From Psychroflexus salarius (GTDB taxonomy: Bacteria > Bacteroidota > Bacteroidia > Flavobacteriales > Flavobacteriaceae): 64,000 nt of DNA. The DNA lies in the NCBI RefSeq assembly GCF_900129035.1, contig NZ_FQTW01000003.1:62001-126000 (forward strand). Direction: 5' to 3'. The position numbers were made by a program, and so were the translations under genes. This document shows positions 23,463 through 32,205 of the stretch, piece by piece. How positions within the stretch are numbered: position 1 is the stretch's first letter; each line of letters opens with the position of its first letter. The notes below the pieces were generated by a model. That model saw only the letters and a list, made by a program, of their open reading frames with translations, was not told where the DNA came from and searched no databases.

Positions 23463-25526
23463 TTATTCAAAATCTTTGTCTGAAACGCCTTCGTTAATTT
23501 TAACTTCGTTCATATTAAAATCAAGTTTTCGAGGACCAAAGCTTTGAGTTAGTATATGTGGCATCATAACGCCGTTTACTTCTTTGTAATCATCATACAT
23601 TACAAGAGTTTCCATACTTCTACCCATTTGCTCTACAACGGTTTTAGTTTGAAGTTTTAAGCCAGTTTCAGTACTGTAATACTCTGTCATATTTTCAGAC
23701 ATTTTAATGGCATAAGCATCTTGACCATTTACATTTTCGATACCTGTTAGTTCAGCATCATCAGAAACGCTAAGTTCAGGAATAGCACCACTTGTAGCTT
23801 GATAAGTTTTAATTTGCTCGTCAGTCATTTCAATACGTTGACCCTGTTGAACTATATAACCAGATTCGCCATTAAAGACTTGTAAGCTTAATGGGTTACC
23901 ATTCATTAAAAGAGCGATGCGCTGCTTACCATCTTTTGTCATTTTTTGTTCTAAAGCGAGCTTCATACCTTGCATACTAGCACTACCTTTCATATAAATT
24001 GAGTTGACTTCTTCAGCTTTCTCTCTGCCACCAATTGCATTGATGTAATCTTCATAAATTGTGGCAACTGTTACGCCTTCTGGTAGTGGTTTTTTAAATT
24101 CTGGTTTATCTGTTTTATTAGCTTTTTTGTCATAATACAGAACCGGAAGCTTTTTCTCATTAAATTTAATTTTTTCTAAATTTTCAGCAACGTCAACACC
24201 TTTACCAGCGATAACAACTCTTACTTTATCAAGCTTAAGGTATTTTTGAGCCACACGTTTAACGTCTTCAACTGAAACCGCATTGATTTTCTCAAGGTAT
24301 GTTTCATAGAAATCTTCAGGTAAGTTGTTGGTCTCTATGTTTAAAGCATAATTTGCTATTGTTGAAGGTCTTTCAAGACGCATTACAAAATTACCTGCAA
24401 ATTTACTTTTAACATCTTCGAGCTTTTCAGCATCAACATCTTCAGTTCTAATACGCTTAATTTCTTTTAAAAATTCAACTACAGCGCTATCTGTTACAGC
24501 GTTTCTAACACTTGCAGAAGCTGTAAATCGTGAAGCATAACGGCTTGCGCCAATGCTTGATCTTGCACCATACGTATAGCCTTTGTCTTCACGAAGGTTC
24601 ATGTTTAAATAACTCCCAAAACTACCACCAAGAATTTGATTAGCTACTAAAACTGGAAAGTAATCAGGATTATTCATTTGTAAGTCAACTGTATTTTCTA
24701 CCGTAATTTGGCTTTGTACTGCATTAGGCATATCAACAAAGTTAATTTGCGCATATTGAGCATTTTTAACAGTTGGCAAACTTACATTTGGTGGTGTTGC
24801 TTTTTTCCAATCAGAAAAATACTCCTTTACAAGTTTCTTTGCCTCTCTTTTAGTTATGTCGCCAACAATTACCATGTAAGCGTTTTCTGGCACAAAATAA
24901 TTTCGGTAAGTATTTTGTACATCTTTAAGTGTAATTGCTTCAACTGTCTCAGGAGTTACAAATTGACCGTAAGGATGGTTTTTACCATAAGCTAATGCAG
25001 ATGCAACTCGGCTTCCGATGGCTGCAACGCTTTTTTCGTCTGTTTTTAAACCTTCAATAAGTTTAGTTTTTTCAGCTTCAAATTCTTCTTGTGTAAATAA
25101 AGGATTAAGAGCTCCTTCGGCCATTAATTCTAAAATTCTAGGAAAATATTTAGATAATGAACTAGCAAAAGCACTTTCTGAACCAAAGCTTACACGCGCA
25201 CCAAGAAAGTCAATTTCTTCGTTAAATTCATCTTTAGAGATATTTTCTGTTCCTGTACCAAGTAGCGAAGAAACTAGGCTTGATGTCCCTGGTTTATCTG
25301 CAGTATAAGGTTTATTATCTATAATTAAGCTTGCTGAAATTCGTGGTAATTTATGATTTTCTACGACTAAAACTTCAAGCCCATTTCTTAGGTTAAAACG
25401 GTCTGGCTCGCCAATATTAACCTTTGGTGCTGGACCAGGTTTTGGCATGGTTGATCTATCGATTTGAGCATTGACACTTGTTGCGAAAATGCACAATACA
25501 ATTAAGGTTATAAGTTTAAATTTCAT
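23463..25526 (-). CDS. M16 family peptidase-like subunit without zinc motif, with C-terminal extension
   Basis: A 687-residue exported protein with a signal peptide (LITLIVLCIFATSVNAQ). Residues about 40–460 are two M16 (insulinase/pitrilysin-like) domains. Where the catalytic subunit has HXXEH this protein reads GTSSLVSSLLG, so it has no zinc site. It keeps the downstream LREDKGYTYGARS block used by the non-catalytic partner to contact substrate. Residues about 470–687 are an extra domain (AIGGREKAEEVNSIYMKG) that resembles the LolA/outer-membrane lipoprotein-sorting fold, a tentative call. It follows its catalytic partner by 5 bases and should form a periplasmic heterodimer with it. Confidence 0.88.
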   Translation of the reverse strand: MKFKLITLIVLCIFATSVNAQIDRSTMPKPGPAPKVNIGEPDRFNLRNGLEVLVVENHKLPRISASLIIDNKPYTADKPGTSSLVSSLLGTGTENISKDEFNEEIDFLGARVSFGSESAFASSLSKYFPRILELMAEGALNPLFTQEEFEAEKTKLIEGLKTDEKSVAAIGSRVASALAYGKNHPYGQFVTPETVEAITLKDVQNTYRNYFVPENAYMVIVGDITKREAKKLVKEYFSDWKKATPPNVSLPTVKNAQYAQINFVDMPNAVQSQITVENTVDLQMNNPDYFPVLVANQILGGSFGSYLNMNLREDKGYTYGARSSIGASRYASRFTASASVRNAVTDSAVVEFLKEIKRIRTEDVDAEKLEDVKSKFAGNFVMRLERPSTIANYALNIETNNLPEDFYETYLEKINAVSVEDVKRVAQKYLKLDKVRVVIAGKGVDVAENLEKIKFNEKKLPVLYYDKKANKTDKPEFKKPLPEGVTVATIYEDYINAIGGREKAEEVNSIYMKGSASMQGMKLALEQKMTKDGKQRIALLMNGNPLSLQVFNGESGYIVQQGQRIEMTDEQIKTYQATSGAIPELSVSDDAELTGIENVNGQDAYAIKMSENMTEYYSTETGLKLQTKTVVEQMGRSMETLVMYDDYKEVNGVMMPHILTQSFGPRKLDFNMNEVKINEGVSDKDFE

Positions 25527-25531
25527 AGTGC

Positions 25532-26860
25532 TTATTTTTGTTCTTTTTCTGATTCTGGAAGGTAGTCTAGGTCAAGTCTTTGGTTTTTATTTAAGTACTT
25601 GTTAGCAACTTCTTTTATTTCTTCTCGAGTAATACTTCTATAAATGTCTATTTCTTCATTAATTAAATCAGCGTTTCCATATAATACATGGTAGGTAGCT
25701 AAAGAAGAGGCAATACCCTGAATACTTGAGTTTGAATTTACAAATTGGTTTTCGAATTTATTTTGAAGTTTTTGGTATTCACGTTCAGAGATGAGTTCTG
25801 TTTTTAGTTTATTAACTTCATCATCCATGATTTCGGCAAGTTTTTCAAGTGGTGTATCTCCTAGCGGAAGTGCACCCATGATGTATGTTCCATAATCTTC
25901 CATAGGTCTTGGGAAAGCTAAAACTTGTAGCGCAACTTTTTCGTCATCGACCATACGCTTATACATTCTTGAGCTTTTTCCATCGGTTAAGATTGAAGAT
26001 ATCATACTCATTACATATGAATCTCTTTCACTCATACCAGGAATTCTGTATACATGAGCTTTAATTGGAATTTGAATATTACTATCGTACTCAGTAGCTT
26101 TAATGGTTTCGGTAATTGGTTTTTCGGTAATTTGTACACGTTCAACTTCAGGTTTTGATTTTACAGGACCGAAATAATCTTTAATCATAGCCTTAGTTTC
26201 TTCCATCTCTAAATTACCTGCAACAACTAGAGTTGCGTTATTAGGACCATAATATTTATCAAAAAAAGCTTTAAACTCTTCTAATTCAGCAGCATCAAGG
26301 TCTTGCATTGTACCGATAACAGAGTTTTTGTACGGATGCTTGTCAAACATATATTTATTGATTCCTGTAGCGTAGATAATTTTACCGTAAGGTGCATTAT
26401 CAATTCGTGAACGCTTTTCTTCTTTTACCACTTCATTTTGTGTGTCTACACCAACTTGATTAATAACTGGGTGAAGCATACGTTCAGACTCCATCCATAA
26501 ACCAAGTTCTAAAGCGTTAGAAGGAAAAGTTTCATAATAGTAAGTTCTATCTTGGGTTGTATTTGCGTTATTACTACCACCATTAGCAGCTACAATATTA
26601 AACCATTCGCCTCGCTCAATATTTTTGGTCCCTTCAAATAATAGGTGTTCAAAAAAGTGCGCAAATCCTGTACGTCCTGGAGCTTCATCTTTAGCTCCTA
26701 CGTGATACATCACACCAACTGTTACAACCGGAACAGAATTATCTTGATGAATAATCACATCTAAGCCGTTGTCAAGTTGGTACTCTTCAAATTCTACTTG
26801 CTGAGCAAACATCGTTGTACTGGCGCAAAGCAGAAACAATAAGTTAAGTTTTTTAATCAT
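25532..26860 (-). CDS. M16 family zinc metallopeptidase, catalytic subunit
   Basis: A 442-residue exported protein (signal KLNLLFLLCASTTMFAQ). The inverted zinc motif is at residues 68–72 (HFFEH, in TGFAHFFEHLLFEGTKN), with the third zinc-ligand glutamate expected in the ALELGLWMESERM segment. Two M16 domains are present (about residues 25–430). It cleaves peptides in a closed chamber formed with the inactive subunit encoded directly downstream. Bacteroidota commonly carry such a pair, probably periplasmic; the natural substrate is unknown. The 176 bases upstream separate it from the divergent DUF4199 gene. Confidence 0.92.
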   Translation of the reverse strand: MIKKLNLLFLLCASTTMFAQQVEFEEYQLDNGLDVIIHQDNSVPVVTVGVMYHVGAKDEAPGRTGFAHFFEHLLFEGTKNIERGEWFNIVAANGGSNNANTTQDRTYYYETFPSNALELGLWMESERMLHPVINQVGVDTQNEVVKEEKRSRIDNAPYGKIIYATGINKYMFDKHPYKNSVIGTMQDLDAAELEEFKAFFDKYYGPNNATLVVAGNLEMEETKAMIKDYFGPVKSKPEVERVQITEKPITETIKATEYDSNIQIPIKAHVYRIPGMSERDSYVMSMISSILTDGKSSRMYKRMVDDEKVALQVLAFPRPMEDYGTYIMGALPLGDTPLEKLAEIMDDEVNKLKTELISEREYQKLQNKFENQFVNSNSSIQGIASSLATYHVLYGNADLINEEIDIYRSITREEIKEVANKYLNKNQRLDLDYLPESEKEQK

Positions 26861-27036
26861 TTTAAGTTGTTTTAGTTTATATATTAGTTTATCGATAAAT
26901 GAAGTTGTTACAAATATGACTATATTTTTTTCAAATTTTTAGATAAATTATGAATTTCTTATGGTTTTAGCACAATTAACATGATGTTAAAACACTGATT
27001 AATTAATTTATACTAATTTGAAGAAAAAATTAGATT

Positions 27037-27483
27037 ATGACAAAATTTATACTTCCAGTTAGATTTGGTGTTGCTTTAACAACATCGCTTATTGCTTATT
27101 TTTTAGTATTATCTTTATTTGATTTACATACAAACCCAATGTTTAGTTTGTTTAATGGCGTAATTACAGGTTTTGCTATTTTTGAAGCTATTAGGTTTAG
27201 ACGAATAGAATTAAAATCTAATTACAATTACAGTATTGGTTTTAGCGCTGGTATTGTAACTGGATTTATTGGTAGCATTTTGTTTACTATTTTTATGACA
27301 ATTTATGCTACTGAAGTTGAGCCAAAATTTATCAACCAGTTAGCAACAAATTTTTCTAATAGTTATAACATTGGGCCTGGTATTTTTGCGTTTGTGGTTG
27401 CAATTATGGGCTTTGCTACTTCGGTAGTGCTTACTTTATCTTTTATGCAATTATTTAAAAATCCTATTCAAACTGAAAGCTAA
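27037..27483 (+). CDS. DUF4199-type membrane protein
   Basis: A 148-residue inner-membrane protein with four hydrophobic segments (VALTTSLIAYFLVLSLFDL; FSLFNGVITGFAIFEAIRF; IGFSAGIVTGFIGSILFTIF; GIFAFVVAIMGFATSVVLTL) and the loop IYATEVEPKFI before the last one. This layout fits DUF4199, a Bacteroidota family without known function. It precedes the rplU promoter, so it is probably transcribed separately from the ribosomal genes. No signal peptide and no catalytic motif are visible. Confidence 0.75.
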   Translation: MTKFILPVRFGVALTTSLIAYFLVLSLFDLHTNPMFSLFNGVITGFAIFEAIRFRRIELKSNYNYSIGFSAGIVTGFIGSILFTIFMTIYATEVEPKFINQLATNFSNSYNIGPGIFAFVVAIMGFATSVVLTLSFMQLFKNPIQTES

Positions 27484-27486
27484 ATG

Positions 27487-27516
27487 TTTGTATTTAAAAA
27501 TTAAGCACTATATTTG
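27487..27516 (+). promoter_or_regulatory. Promoter of rplU–rpmA
   Basis: A Bacteroidota-type promoter: TTTG at 27487–27490, an 18-base spacer and TATATTTG at 27509–27516. The rplU ATG lies 30 bases further on. The match also argues against an upstream ATG at 27514. Confidence 0.65.
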
Positions 27517-27546
27517 CAAACATTTTTAAAATTAAACACTAATATT

Positions 27547-28047
27547 ATGTATGCAATCGTAGAGATAGCAGGGCAGCAATTTAAAGTTGCAAAAGACCAA
27601 AAAGTGTTTGTACATCGATTAAAAGAAGATGAAGGAGCTCAAATTAGTTTTGACAAAGTTCTTTTGTTTAATGATGGTACTAACACAACAATTGGCGCCC
27701 CAGCTATAGATGGTGCAAAAGTTGACGCAAAAGTCCTTAAGCACTTGAAAGGAGACAAGGTTATTGTCTTTAAAAAGAAAAGAAGAAAAGGTTACAAAAA
27801 GAAAAACGGTCATAGACAATATTTGACTGAAATCCTTATTGAAGGCCTTACAGCTAGCGGAGCTAAAAAATCTTCTGCTTCTAAAAAAGAAGAGCCAAGC
27901 AAAGAAACCGCTAAAGCTGAAAATAACGAAACGAAAGACTTGAGTAAGCACACAGTTGCTGAGCTTAAAGAAATGGCTAAAGCTCAAGGTTTAGAAGGAT
28001 ATTCTTCATTGAAGAAAGCAGAATTAATTGAAGCTTTAAGTAAATAA
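27547..28047 (+). CDS. rplU: 50S ribosomal protein L21 with C-terminal SAP/Rho-N-like extension
   Basis: A protein of 166 residues from the ATG at 27547 (MYAIVEIAGQQFKVAKDQKV). The first 100 residues or so are ordinary L21, including KVLKHLKGDKVIVFKKKRRK and YKKKNGHRQYLTEILI. About 60 extra residues follow: a charged linker (ASKKEEPSKETAKAENNETK) and then a short helical unit, LSKHTVAELKEMAKAQGLEG with SSLKKAELIEALSK, that looks like a SAP or Rho N-terminal domain and could bind nucleic acid. E. coli L21 ends near residue 103. It is co-transcribed with rpmA 16 bases downstream. Confidence 0.95.
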   Translation: MYAIVEIAGQQFKVAKDQKVFVHRLKEDEGAQISFDKVLLFNDGTNTTIGAPAIDGAKVDAKVLKHLKGDKVIVFKKKRRKGYKKKNGHRQYLTEILIEGLTASGAKKSSASKKEEPSKETAKAENNETKDLSKHTVAELKEMAKAQGLEGYSSLKKAELIEALSK

Positions 28048-28063
28048 TTAAAAACTTTTAGAC

Positions 28064-28324
28064 ATGGCACATAAGAAAGGTGTAGGTAGTTCTAAGAACG
28101 GAAGAGAATCAGAATCGAAACGCTTAGGCGTTAAAATATTTGGTGGACAAGCCGCTATTGCTGGCAATATTATTGTTAGACAACGTGGTACAAAACATAA
28201 GCCTGGCGCTAATGTTTACGTAGGTAAAGACCATACATTACACGCTAAAGTAGACGGTATTGTTCAGTTTAAGAAAACTAAAGACGATAAGTCTTATGTT
28301 TCTGTTGAACCTATCAATGCATAA
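28064..28324 (+). CDS. rpmA: 50S ribosomal protein L27
   Basis: An 86-residue L27 with the canonical start [20 protein letters not shown], then [17 protein letters not shown] and [16 protein letters not shown]. The N-terminus begins directly at MAHKKG, as in most Gram-negative bacteria, so it reaches the peptidyl-transferase centre without the N-terminal processing known in Firmicutes. It forms the usual operon with rplU. A strong terminator follows. Confidence 0.97.
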   Translation: MAHKKGVGSSKNGRESESKRLGVKIFGGQAAIAGNIIVRQRGTKHKPGANVYVGKDHTLHAKVDGIVQFKKTKDDKSYVSVEPINA

Positions 28325-28343
28325 TAATTGCATTTAATTTAAT

Positions 28344-28377
28344 AAAAAAACCTGTTGAATAATCAACAGGTTTTTTT
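28344..28377. terminator. Bidirectional terminator of rplU–rpmA and the 4-TM gene
   Basis: A perfect 15-bp inverted repeat (seven A plus CCTGTTGA, with its complement) with a four-base loop lies between the convergent rpmA and the gene ending at 28401. T runs flank it on both strands. Confidence 0.9.
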
Positions 28378-28400
28378 GTGGTGTATAATTAATCGTTTTT

Positions 28401-28838
28401 TTAAAACCATGCATCCCAAGGAATTCTTGATAAAACTAAGATTAATGCCAAAGCATAAAAAATAGCAATTGTTCTAAACTTTTTAGTAGATGAAAGCTTC
28501 TTTTTGTGCTTACTATAGCCTATTGTAATTAACACAATAGCTATTATCATTGTTAAGGGATGTTCTACTAAGTATAATCTTAGTGTTGAGTCTTTCATAA
28601 CAGCTCCCATACCTTGTTCTGAAAATGCTACAAAATAGGGCTGCACAAAATAAAGCACTAAGCCAATGAGTAATTGCAAGTGCGAAACAATTAAAGTAAA
28701 TAACGAGATTCTAAAATCTTTAGCTGCATAGCTTGATTTATTTAAGGTCTTTATAATAGCGTTAAATGTTGCTAGTGTTAAAACAAGCAAAACAAGATAA
28801 GCCCAATAAGAGTGAACAATTTGAAAAACTTCGTACAT
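28401..28838 (-). CDS. Four-helix membrane protein, possibly cytochrome b-like
   Basis: A 145-residue protein with four membrane helices (VHSYWAYLVLLVLTLATFNAI; ISLFTLIVSHLQLLIGLVLY; HPLTMIIAIVLITIGY; FYALALILVLSRI). Histidines are placed at or in helix ends (VHSYW, SHLQLL, EHPLT), which would allow haem ligation. Related flavobacterial proteins are sometimes labelled cytochrome b, but I cannot confirm that. It follows the thioesterase gene by 18 bases on the same strand, so they are probably co-transcribed. The function remains open. Confidence 0.6.
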   Translation of the reverse strand: MYEVFQIVHSYWAYLVLLVLTLATFNAIIKTLNKSSYAAKDFRISLFTLIVSHLQLLIGLVLYFVQPYFVAFSEQGMGAVMKDSTLRLYLVEHPLTMIIAIVLITIGYSKHKKKLSSTKKFRTIAIFYALALILVLSRIPWDAWF

Positions 28839-28856
28839 GTGTTTATTTTTTAATGA

Positions 28857-29378
28857 TTATTCAAATAATGCTTTTAATTCAGTCGCATCTTTAGCTTTCA
28901 TTTTACCTGCTAGAACAAGACTGAGTTGCTTTCGCCTTAAGGCAGCATTATAGCGTTCTTTTTCTAAATCTGTTTGTGGTGTAATTTCTGGGATAGGAAC
29001 TGGATGCCCGACATCATCAACCGCCACAAAGGTATAAATAGCTTCATTAGCCTTAGAGCGTCTTCCGCTTTCGCGATCTTCTATCCAAACATCTATAACA
29101 ATCTCCATAGAGGTTTTAAAAGCCCTAGAAACCTTGGCTTCTACAGTCACAACACTTCCTAAGGGAACCGATTTATTAAAGGCAACGTGGTTAACTGATG
29201 CCGTAACTACAATTCGTCTAGAATGGCGTCTGGCAGCAATACTAGCAGCACGATCCATTCTTGCTAAAAGTTCACCACCAAACAAATTGTTTAATGGATT
29301 AGTTTCACTAGGCAAAACTAAATCTGTTAGAGTTGTTTTAGAATCTTCAGGATATTTATTCATTTCAGAATTTTTCAC
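28857..29378 (-). CDS. Acyl-CoA thioesterase (hotdog fold)
   Basis: A 173-residue single-hotdog thioesterase of the YciA/acyl-CoA hydrolase group. It has PSETNPLNNLFGGELLARMD with the active-site region, AARRHSRRIVVTASVNHVAF and TVEAKVSRAFKTSMEIVIDV. It hydrolyses acyl-CoA in the cytosol; the chain length cannot be told. A second ATG five codons in (29363) is a possible start. The C-terminal 40 residues (LRRKQLSLVLAGKMKAKD) are charged, as in relatives. It is probably transcribed with the 4-TM gene downstream. Confidence 0.88.
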   Translation of the reverse strand: MKNSEMNKYPEDSKTTLTDLVLPSETNPLNNLFGGELLARMDRAASIAARRHSRRIVVTASVNHVAFNKSVPLGSVVTVEAKVSRAFKTSMEIVIDVWIEDRESGRRSKANEAIYTFVAVDDVGHPVPIPEITPQTDLEKERYNAALRRKQLSLVLAGKMKAKDATELKALFE

Positions 29379-29417
29379 AAAGGTAAAACTTATACATTTA
29401 AGAATATCCTAAATGTT

Positions 29418-30362
29418 TTATTTTACCAACAACCAAGCCGCTTTATTTTCGGTAAGTCTTATTTCTTTTAAAAATTGTCTAGCTTTAACACGGTCGCTAA
29501 AACTTGCGTAAGCTATTTGATGCAAATTGTAGGTATTAAGACCAACATAATTTGCTTTGTATCCATTCTGAAGTAATTCTTCTAAACGCTTATTGGCATT
29601 TGACTTTTCTTTAAAAGCACCAGCAATGATATGAAAGGGTTTAACTTCAGTTGGAGCAGAAACTAATTTTTTTTCTGTTTCAATTATAATAGGATCTAGC
29701 GACGTTTGAAGTGAAAATTGAGCCGTTTGAATTTTGTTTTCAATTATTTTTTGCGCTTTTTGCTCGTTAGCTAACGAATTTTTTTGAGCAGTGTTATTTA
29801 TGTAGTTATAACCCCAAACAGAAAAAATTCCTATAAGTAAAATAATAGCAGCTGCATATTTTGTGAAATGAATTGAGTTTTTTGGTGTTTCTTTAGAAAT
29901 TTCAATAACATTTGAAGGCTCTTCAGCCGTAACTTCATTCTCAGGAACCGTAATCGTTGAAGTTTTACAAGTTTGCAAGCCATAAGCTTCTAACAAAAAG
30001 TTTGCTGTTTCATCGGCTGTAAAGACAATAGATTCATTTTGTTTAAAGCTACCTATTCCTTTCAGTTTAACTTCTTCACCTTGCTCAAGACTTGACTTTA
30101 AATCTTCTATATAAAAACTAACTTGACGTTCAGCTTTTTGGAAACTTATGTTAAGCGATTTTGCTAAATTATTGGTTAATAAACCATCGTGGTTTTTGAT
30201 TTGCGCGCTAAACTGAATTGTTTTTTTTGGTGGCGATAATATATGAGATTCTGTGTTGATTTTAGCTGACTTTTCTTGTGTTAAAAAGGCACCAAAATCA
30301 GGTAAAATCACACAATCGTGATGGTATAAAAGCTCTATAATATGCTTTGTTATAACAGTCAT
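29418..30362 (-). CDS. HU-like/SPOR domain membrane protein
   Basis: A 314-residue protein with three parts. The first 135 residues resemble the two HU-like domains found in CCDC81-type bacterial proteins (ITKHIIELLYHHDCVILPDF; LKSSLEQGEEVKLKGIGSFK). One membrane helix follows (about residues 165–183, YAAAIILLIGIFSVWGYNYI), and the C-terminal 75 residues form a SPOR domain (FHIIAGAFKEKSNANKRLEE, QIAYASFSDRVKAR). SPOR domains bind denuded peptidoglycan at the septum. The HU-like half would be cytoplasmic and the SPOR half periplasmic, so the protein could link cytoplasmic DNA or protein to the division site; that is inference. Confidence 0.85.
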   Translation of the reverse strand: MTVITKHIIELLYHHDCVILPDFGAFLTQEKSAKINTESHILSPPKKTIQFSAQIKNHDGLLTNNLAKSLNISFQKAERQVSFYIEDLKSSLEQGEEVKLKGIGSFKQNESIVFTADETANFLLEAYGLQTCKTSTITVPENEVTAEEPSNVIEISKETPKNSIHFTKYAAAIILLIGIFSVWGYNYINNTAQKNSLANEQKAQKIIENKIQTAQFSLQTSLDPIIIETEKKLVSAPTEVKPFHIIAGAFKEKSNANKRLEELLQNGYKANYVGLNTYNLHQIAYASFSDRVKARQFLKEIRLTENKAAWLLVK

Positions 30363-30415
30363 AACTACAAAAATAATCTATTTTTAGAGCTAAAAAAATT
30401 TAAGTGTAAAAAGAT

Positions 30416-31657
30416 TTAAAATTTAAACTGAACGCCTGTAAACACCCCAAAATAATATGGCTGTATATTTGTTGTACCTGATTTAAACGTATTGATTTGA
30501 TACTTAAATGTAGGTTCAAAATTAAACGACCATTGTTTAGATAAACCATAATTAATGCCTAAACCTAAGTTTGTTGAAAAACTTGTCTCATTTAAGTTGT
30601 TAGCTTGACCTATTTCGGTTTGTGTAGTTGTGGTTTCAAAAACCAAAGCGTTATTATTCAGTATTAGGGTACTTGCGCCACCAATTACATTAACTCCAAT
30701 TTTTTTATTAATGAGTTGATACTCTAACTCTAAAGGAATCTCAATAAAACCTAATTGCTGATTGATATTACCAAAATTTTGCGCTGTTCTAAAATTTTCA
30801 CCACCATAATTAGCCATTTCTGTTGAAGAAACCACAGCGTAATATTGATTATTAGCGTTTAAATTAATGTTGGCATCACTAAAAGCAGGGTTATCAAAGG
30901 TCATTGTAACATCATTAGTGACATAGCTTAAATTAACTTGATTAACGCCTGTTCTTAGTTTAAGTTTTTCAGTTAATTTATAGGCTAAATTGACGCCGTA
31001 AGCCATATTAACCGCATTACCTTCTGAAGAAAAATTAGAGCCTAAACTGCTTGTGTTTGTCATAGCATTAGAAAACACAGGTGCAACTTGAGGGTTAAGA
31101 GACCAACGATTTTTAAGCGTTTTAACTTCTTTAGCTTTAGTGCTAGCCATCTTAAAATTGAAAATAGGAATTGCTTCAGAATTTATAACATTATTAGAGC
31201 TCGAAATTGATTTTTGTTTTAATAAAGAATTTACCGAAGAAACTTGCATTTGTTCTTCAAATTGAGTTTTATCTAAATTTTGATTTGTTACATCAGCTTC
31301 TACTGAAGGCCTTGATAATAAACTTAAATCCTGATAAATAATAGAAAAAGCTTCAGGTGAAATTGTACTAATTTCGGTTGTAAAATTAACATCATAATCT
31401 ATTTCAGAAAAGCCTTGGGAGTTATTTGCAACACTTGTGTTTTGCGTATAATTATAATAAAAACCTAAACCAAACATTAAAACCGCAATAGCTGCAACAC
31501 CAGCATATTTATAAAACCAAAACGGTATAAGTCTTGATTTAGTTTTAGGTTGAAGCTGAGATTCTATATTACGCCAAGCTTGTTGTGGTGCTTCAGGCTG
31601 AAAATCATTTAAACCTTCTTGAAAAACGCGATCTATATGTTTACCCAAATCACTCAT
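30416..31657 (-). CDS. Sigma-linked membrane protein with C-terminal beta-barrel-like domain
   Basis: A 413-residue protein directly after an ECF sigma gene (start and stop overlap as TAATG). The first 45 residues are cytoplasmic-like (MSDLGKHIDRVFQEGLNDF, APQQAWRNIESQLQ), then one membrane helix (YAGVAAIAVLMFGLGFYYNY, about residues 50–69), a serine/asparagine-rich linker, and from about residue 190 a region with alternating beta-strand character (MAYGVNLAYKLTEKLKLRTG; QLGFIEIPLELEYQLI; NYGLSKQWSFNFEPTFKYQI; YFGVFTGVQFKF) like an outer-membrane porin-type domain. The position and N-terminus suggest an anti-sigma role. That and the membrane location of the C-terminus are unproven. Confidence 0.7.
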   Translation of the reverse strand: MSDLGKHIDRVFQEGLNDFQPEAPQQAWRNIESQLQPKTKSRLIPFWFYKYAGVAAIAVLMFGLGFYYNYTQNTSVANNSQGFSEIDYDVNFTTEISTISPEAFSIIYQDLSLLSRPSVEADVTNQNLDKTQFEEQMQVSSVNSLLKQKSISSSNNVINSEAIPIFNFKMASTKAKEVKTLKNRWSLNPQVAPVFSNAMTNTSSLGSNFSSEGNAVNMAYGVNLAYKLTEKLKLRTGVNQVNLSYVTNDVTMTFDNPAFSDANINLNANNQYYAVVSSTEMANYGGENFRTAQNFGNINQQLGFIEIPLELEYQLINKKIGVNVIGGASTLILNNNALVFETTTTQTEIGQANNLNETSFSTNLGLGINYGLSKQWSFNFEPTFKYQINTFKSGTTNIQPYYFGVFTGVQFKF

Positions 31658-32202
31658 TAAGCTTGCTTGATAGATTTTTGTTGAATTAGACGTTCAACTT
31701 TAGTTTTTAAAATAGCTCTAGCACGAGATAAGTTAGATTTAGAAGTACCATCGCTAATTGATAAGCAATCGGCAATTTCAGCATGAGAATAGCCATCTAA
31801 AACATATAGGTTAAATACTAACCTGTAGCGATCTGGTAATTCTTGAATTAAGCTTAATAACTCTTTAAGTTCTAGGTTTGGTAAGTCTTCTACAATATAA
31901 TTGTCGTCTTGAATTGTATTAGGAGAAATAAGCTCAAATACTTTTTGATGTTTGTACTTTTGTAAAGCGGTATTAACAACAATTCGTTTCATCCATCCCT
32001 CAAAAGAACCTTTGTGTTTAAACTGCTTTATTTTTTCAAAAATAGTTATAAAAGCATCCTGAAGGTTATCTTGTGCTTGCGCATGATTAGATGAATACTT
32101 TAAGCAAATTCCAAAAAACTTATCAGCATACAATAAATAAAGCTGCTTTTGCGCTTCAATATTATTGTTTTGACATTGCTTGATAAGTTTTTTTAAAATC
32201 AT
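31657..32202 (-). CDS. ECF-type RNA polymerase sigma factor
   Basis: A 181-residue sigma-70 family ECF factor. The sigma2 region (about residues 15–85: YLLYADKFFGICLKYSSNHA, DNLQDAFITIFEKI, FEGWMKRIVVNTA) and sigma4 region (about 115–170: LPDRYRLVFNLYVLDGYSH, EIADCLSISDGTSKSNLSR) are complete. It directs RNA polymerase to a small regulon, probably an envelope-related one, given its neighbour. A lipoprotein gene lies 3 bases upstream and the putative anti-sigma/barrel gene overlaps its stop by one base, so three genes form an operon. Confidence 0.92.
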   Translation of the reverse strand: MILKKLIKQCQNNNIEAQKQLYLLYADKFFGICLKYSSNHAQAQDNLQDAFITIFEKIKQFKHKGSFEGWMKRIVVNTALQKYKHQKVFELISPNTIQDDNYIVEDLPNLELKELLSLIQELPDRYRLVFNLYVLDGYSHAEIADCLSISDGTSKSNLSRARAILKTKVERLIQQKSIKQA

Positions 32203-32205
32203 TTG

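Noticed and set aside
23463-25526. Loss of HXXEH read as gene decay
   Set aside because: Paired M16 proteins normally have one subunit without the zinc motif; the frame is complete and the partner-specific RExxGYxYG block is kept.
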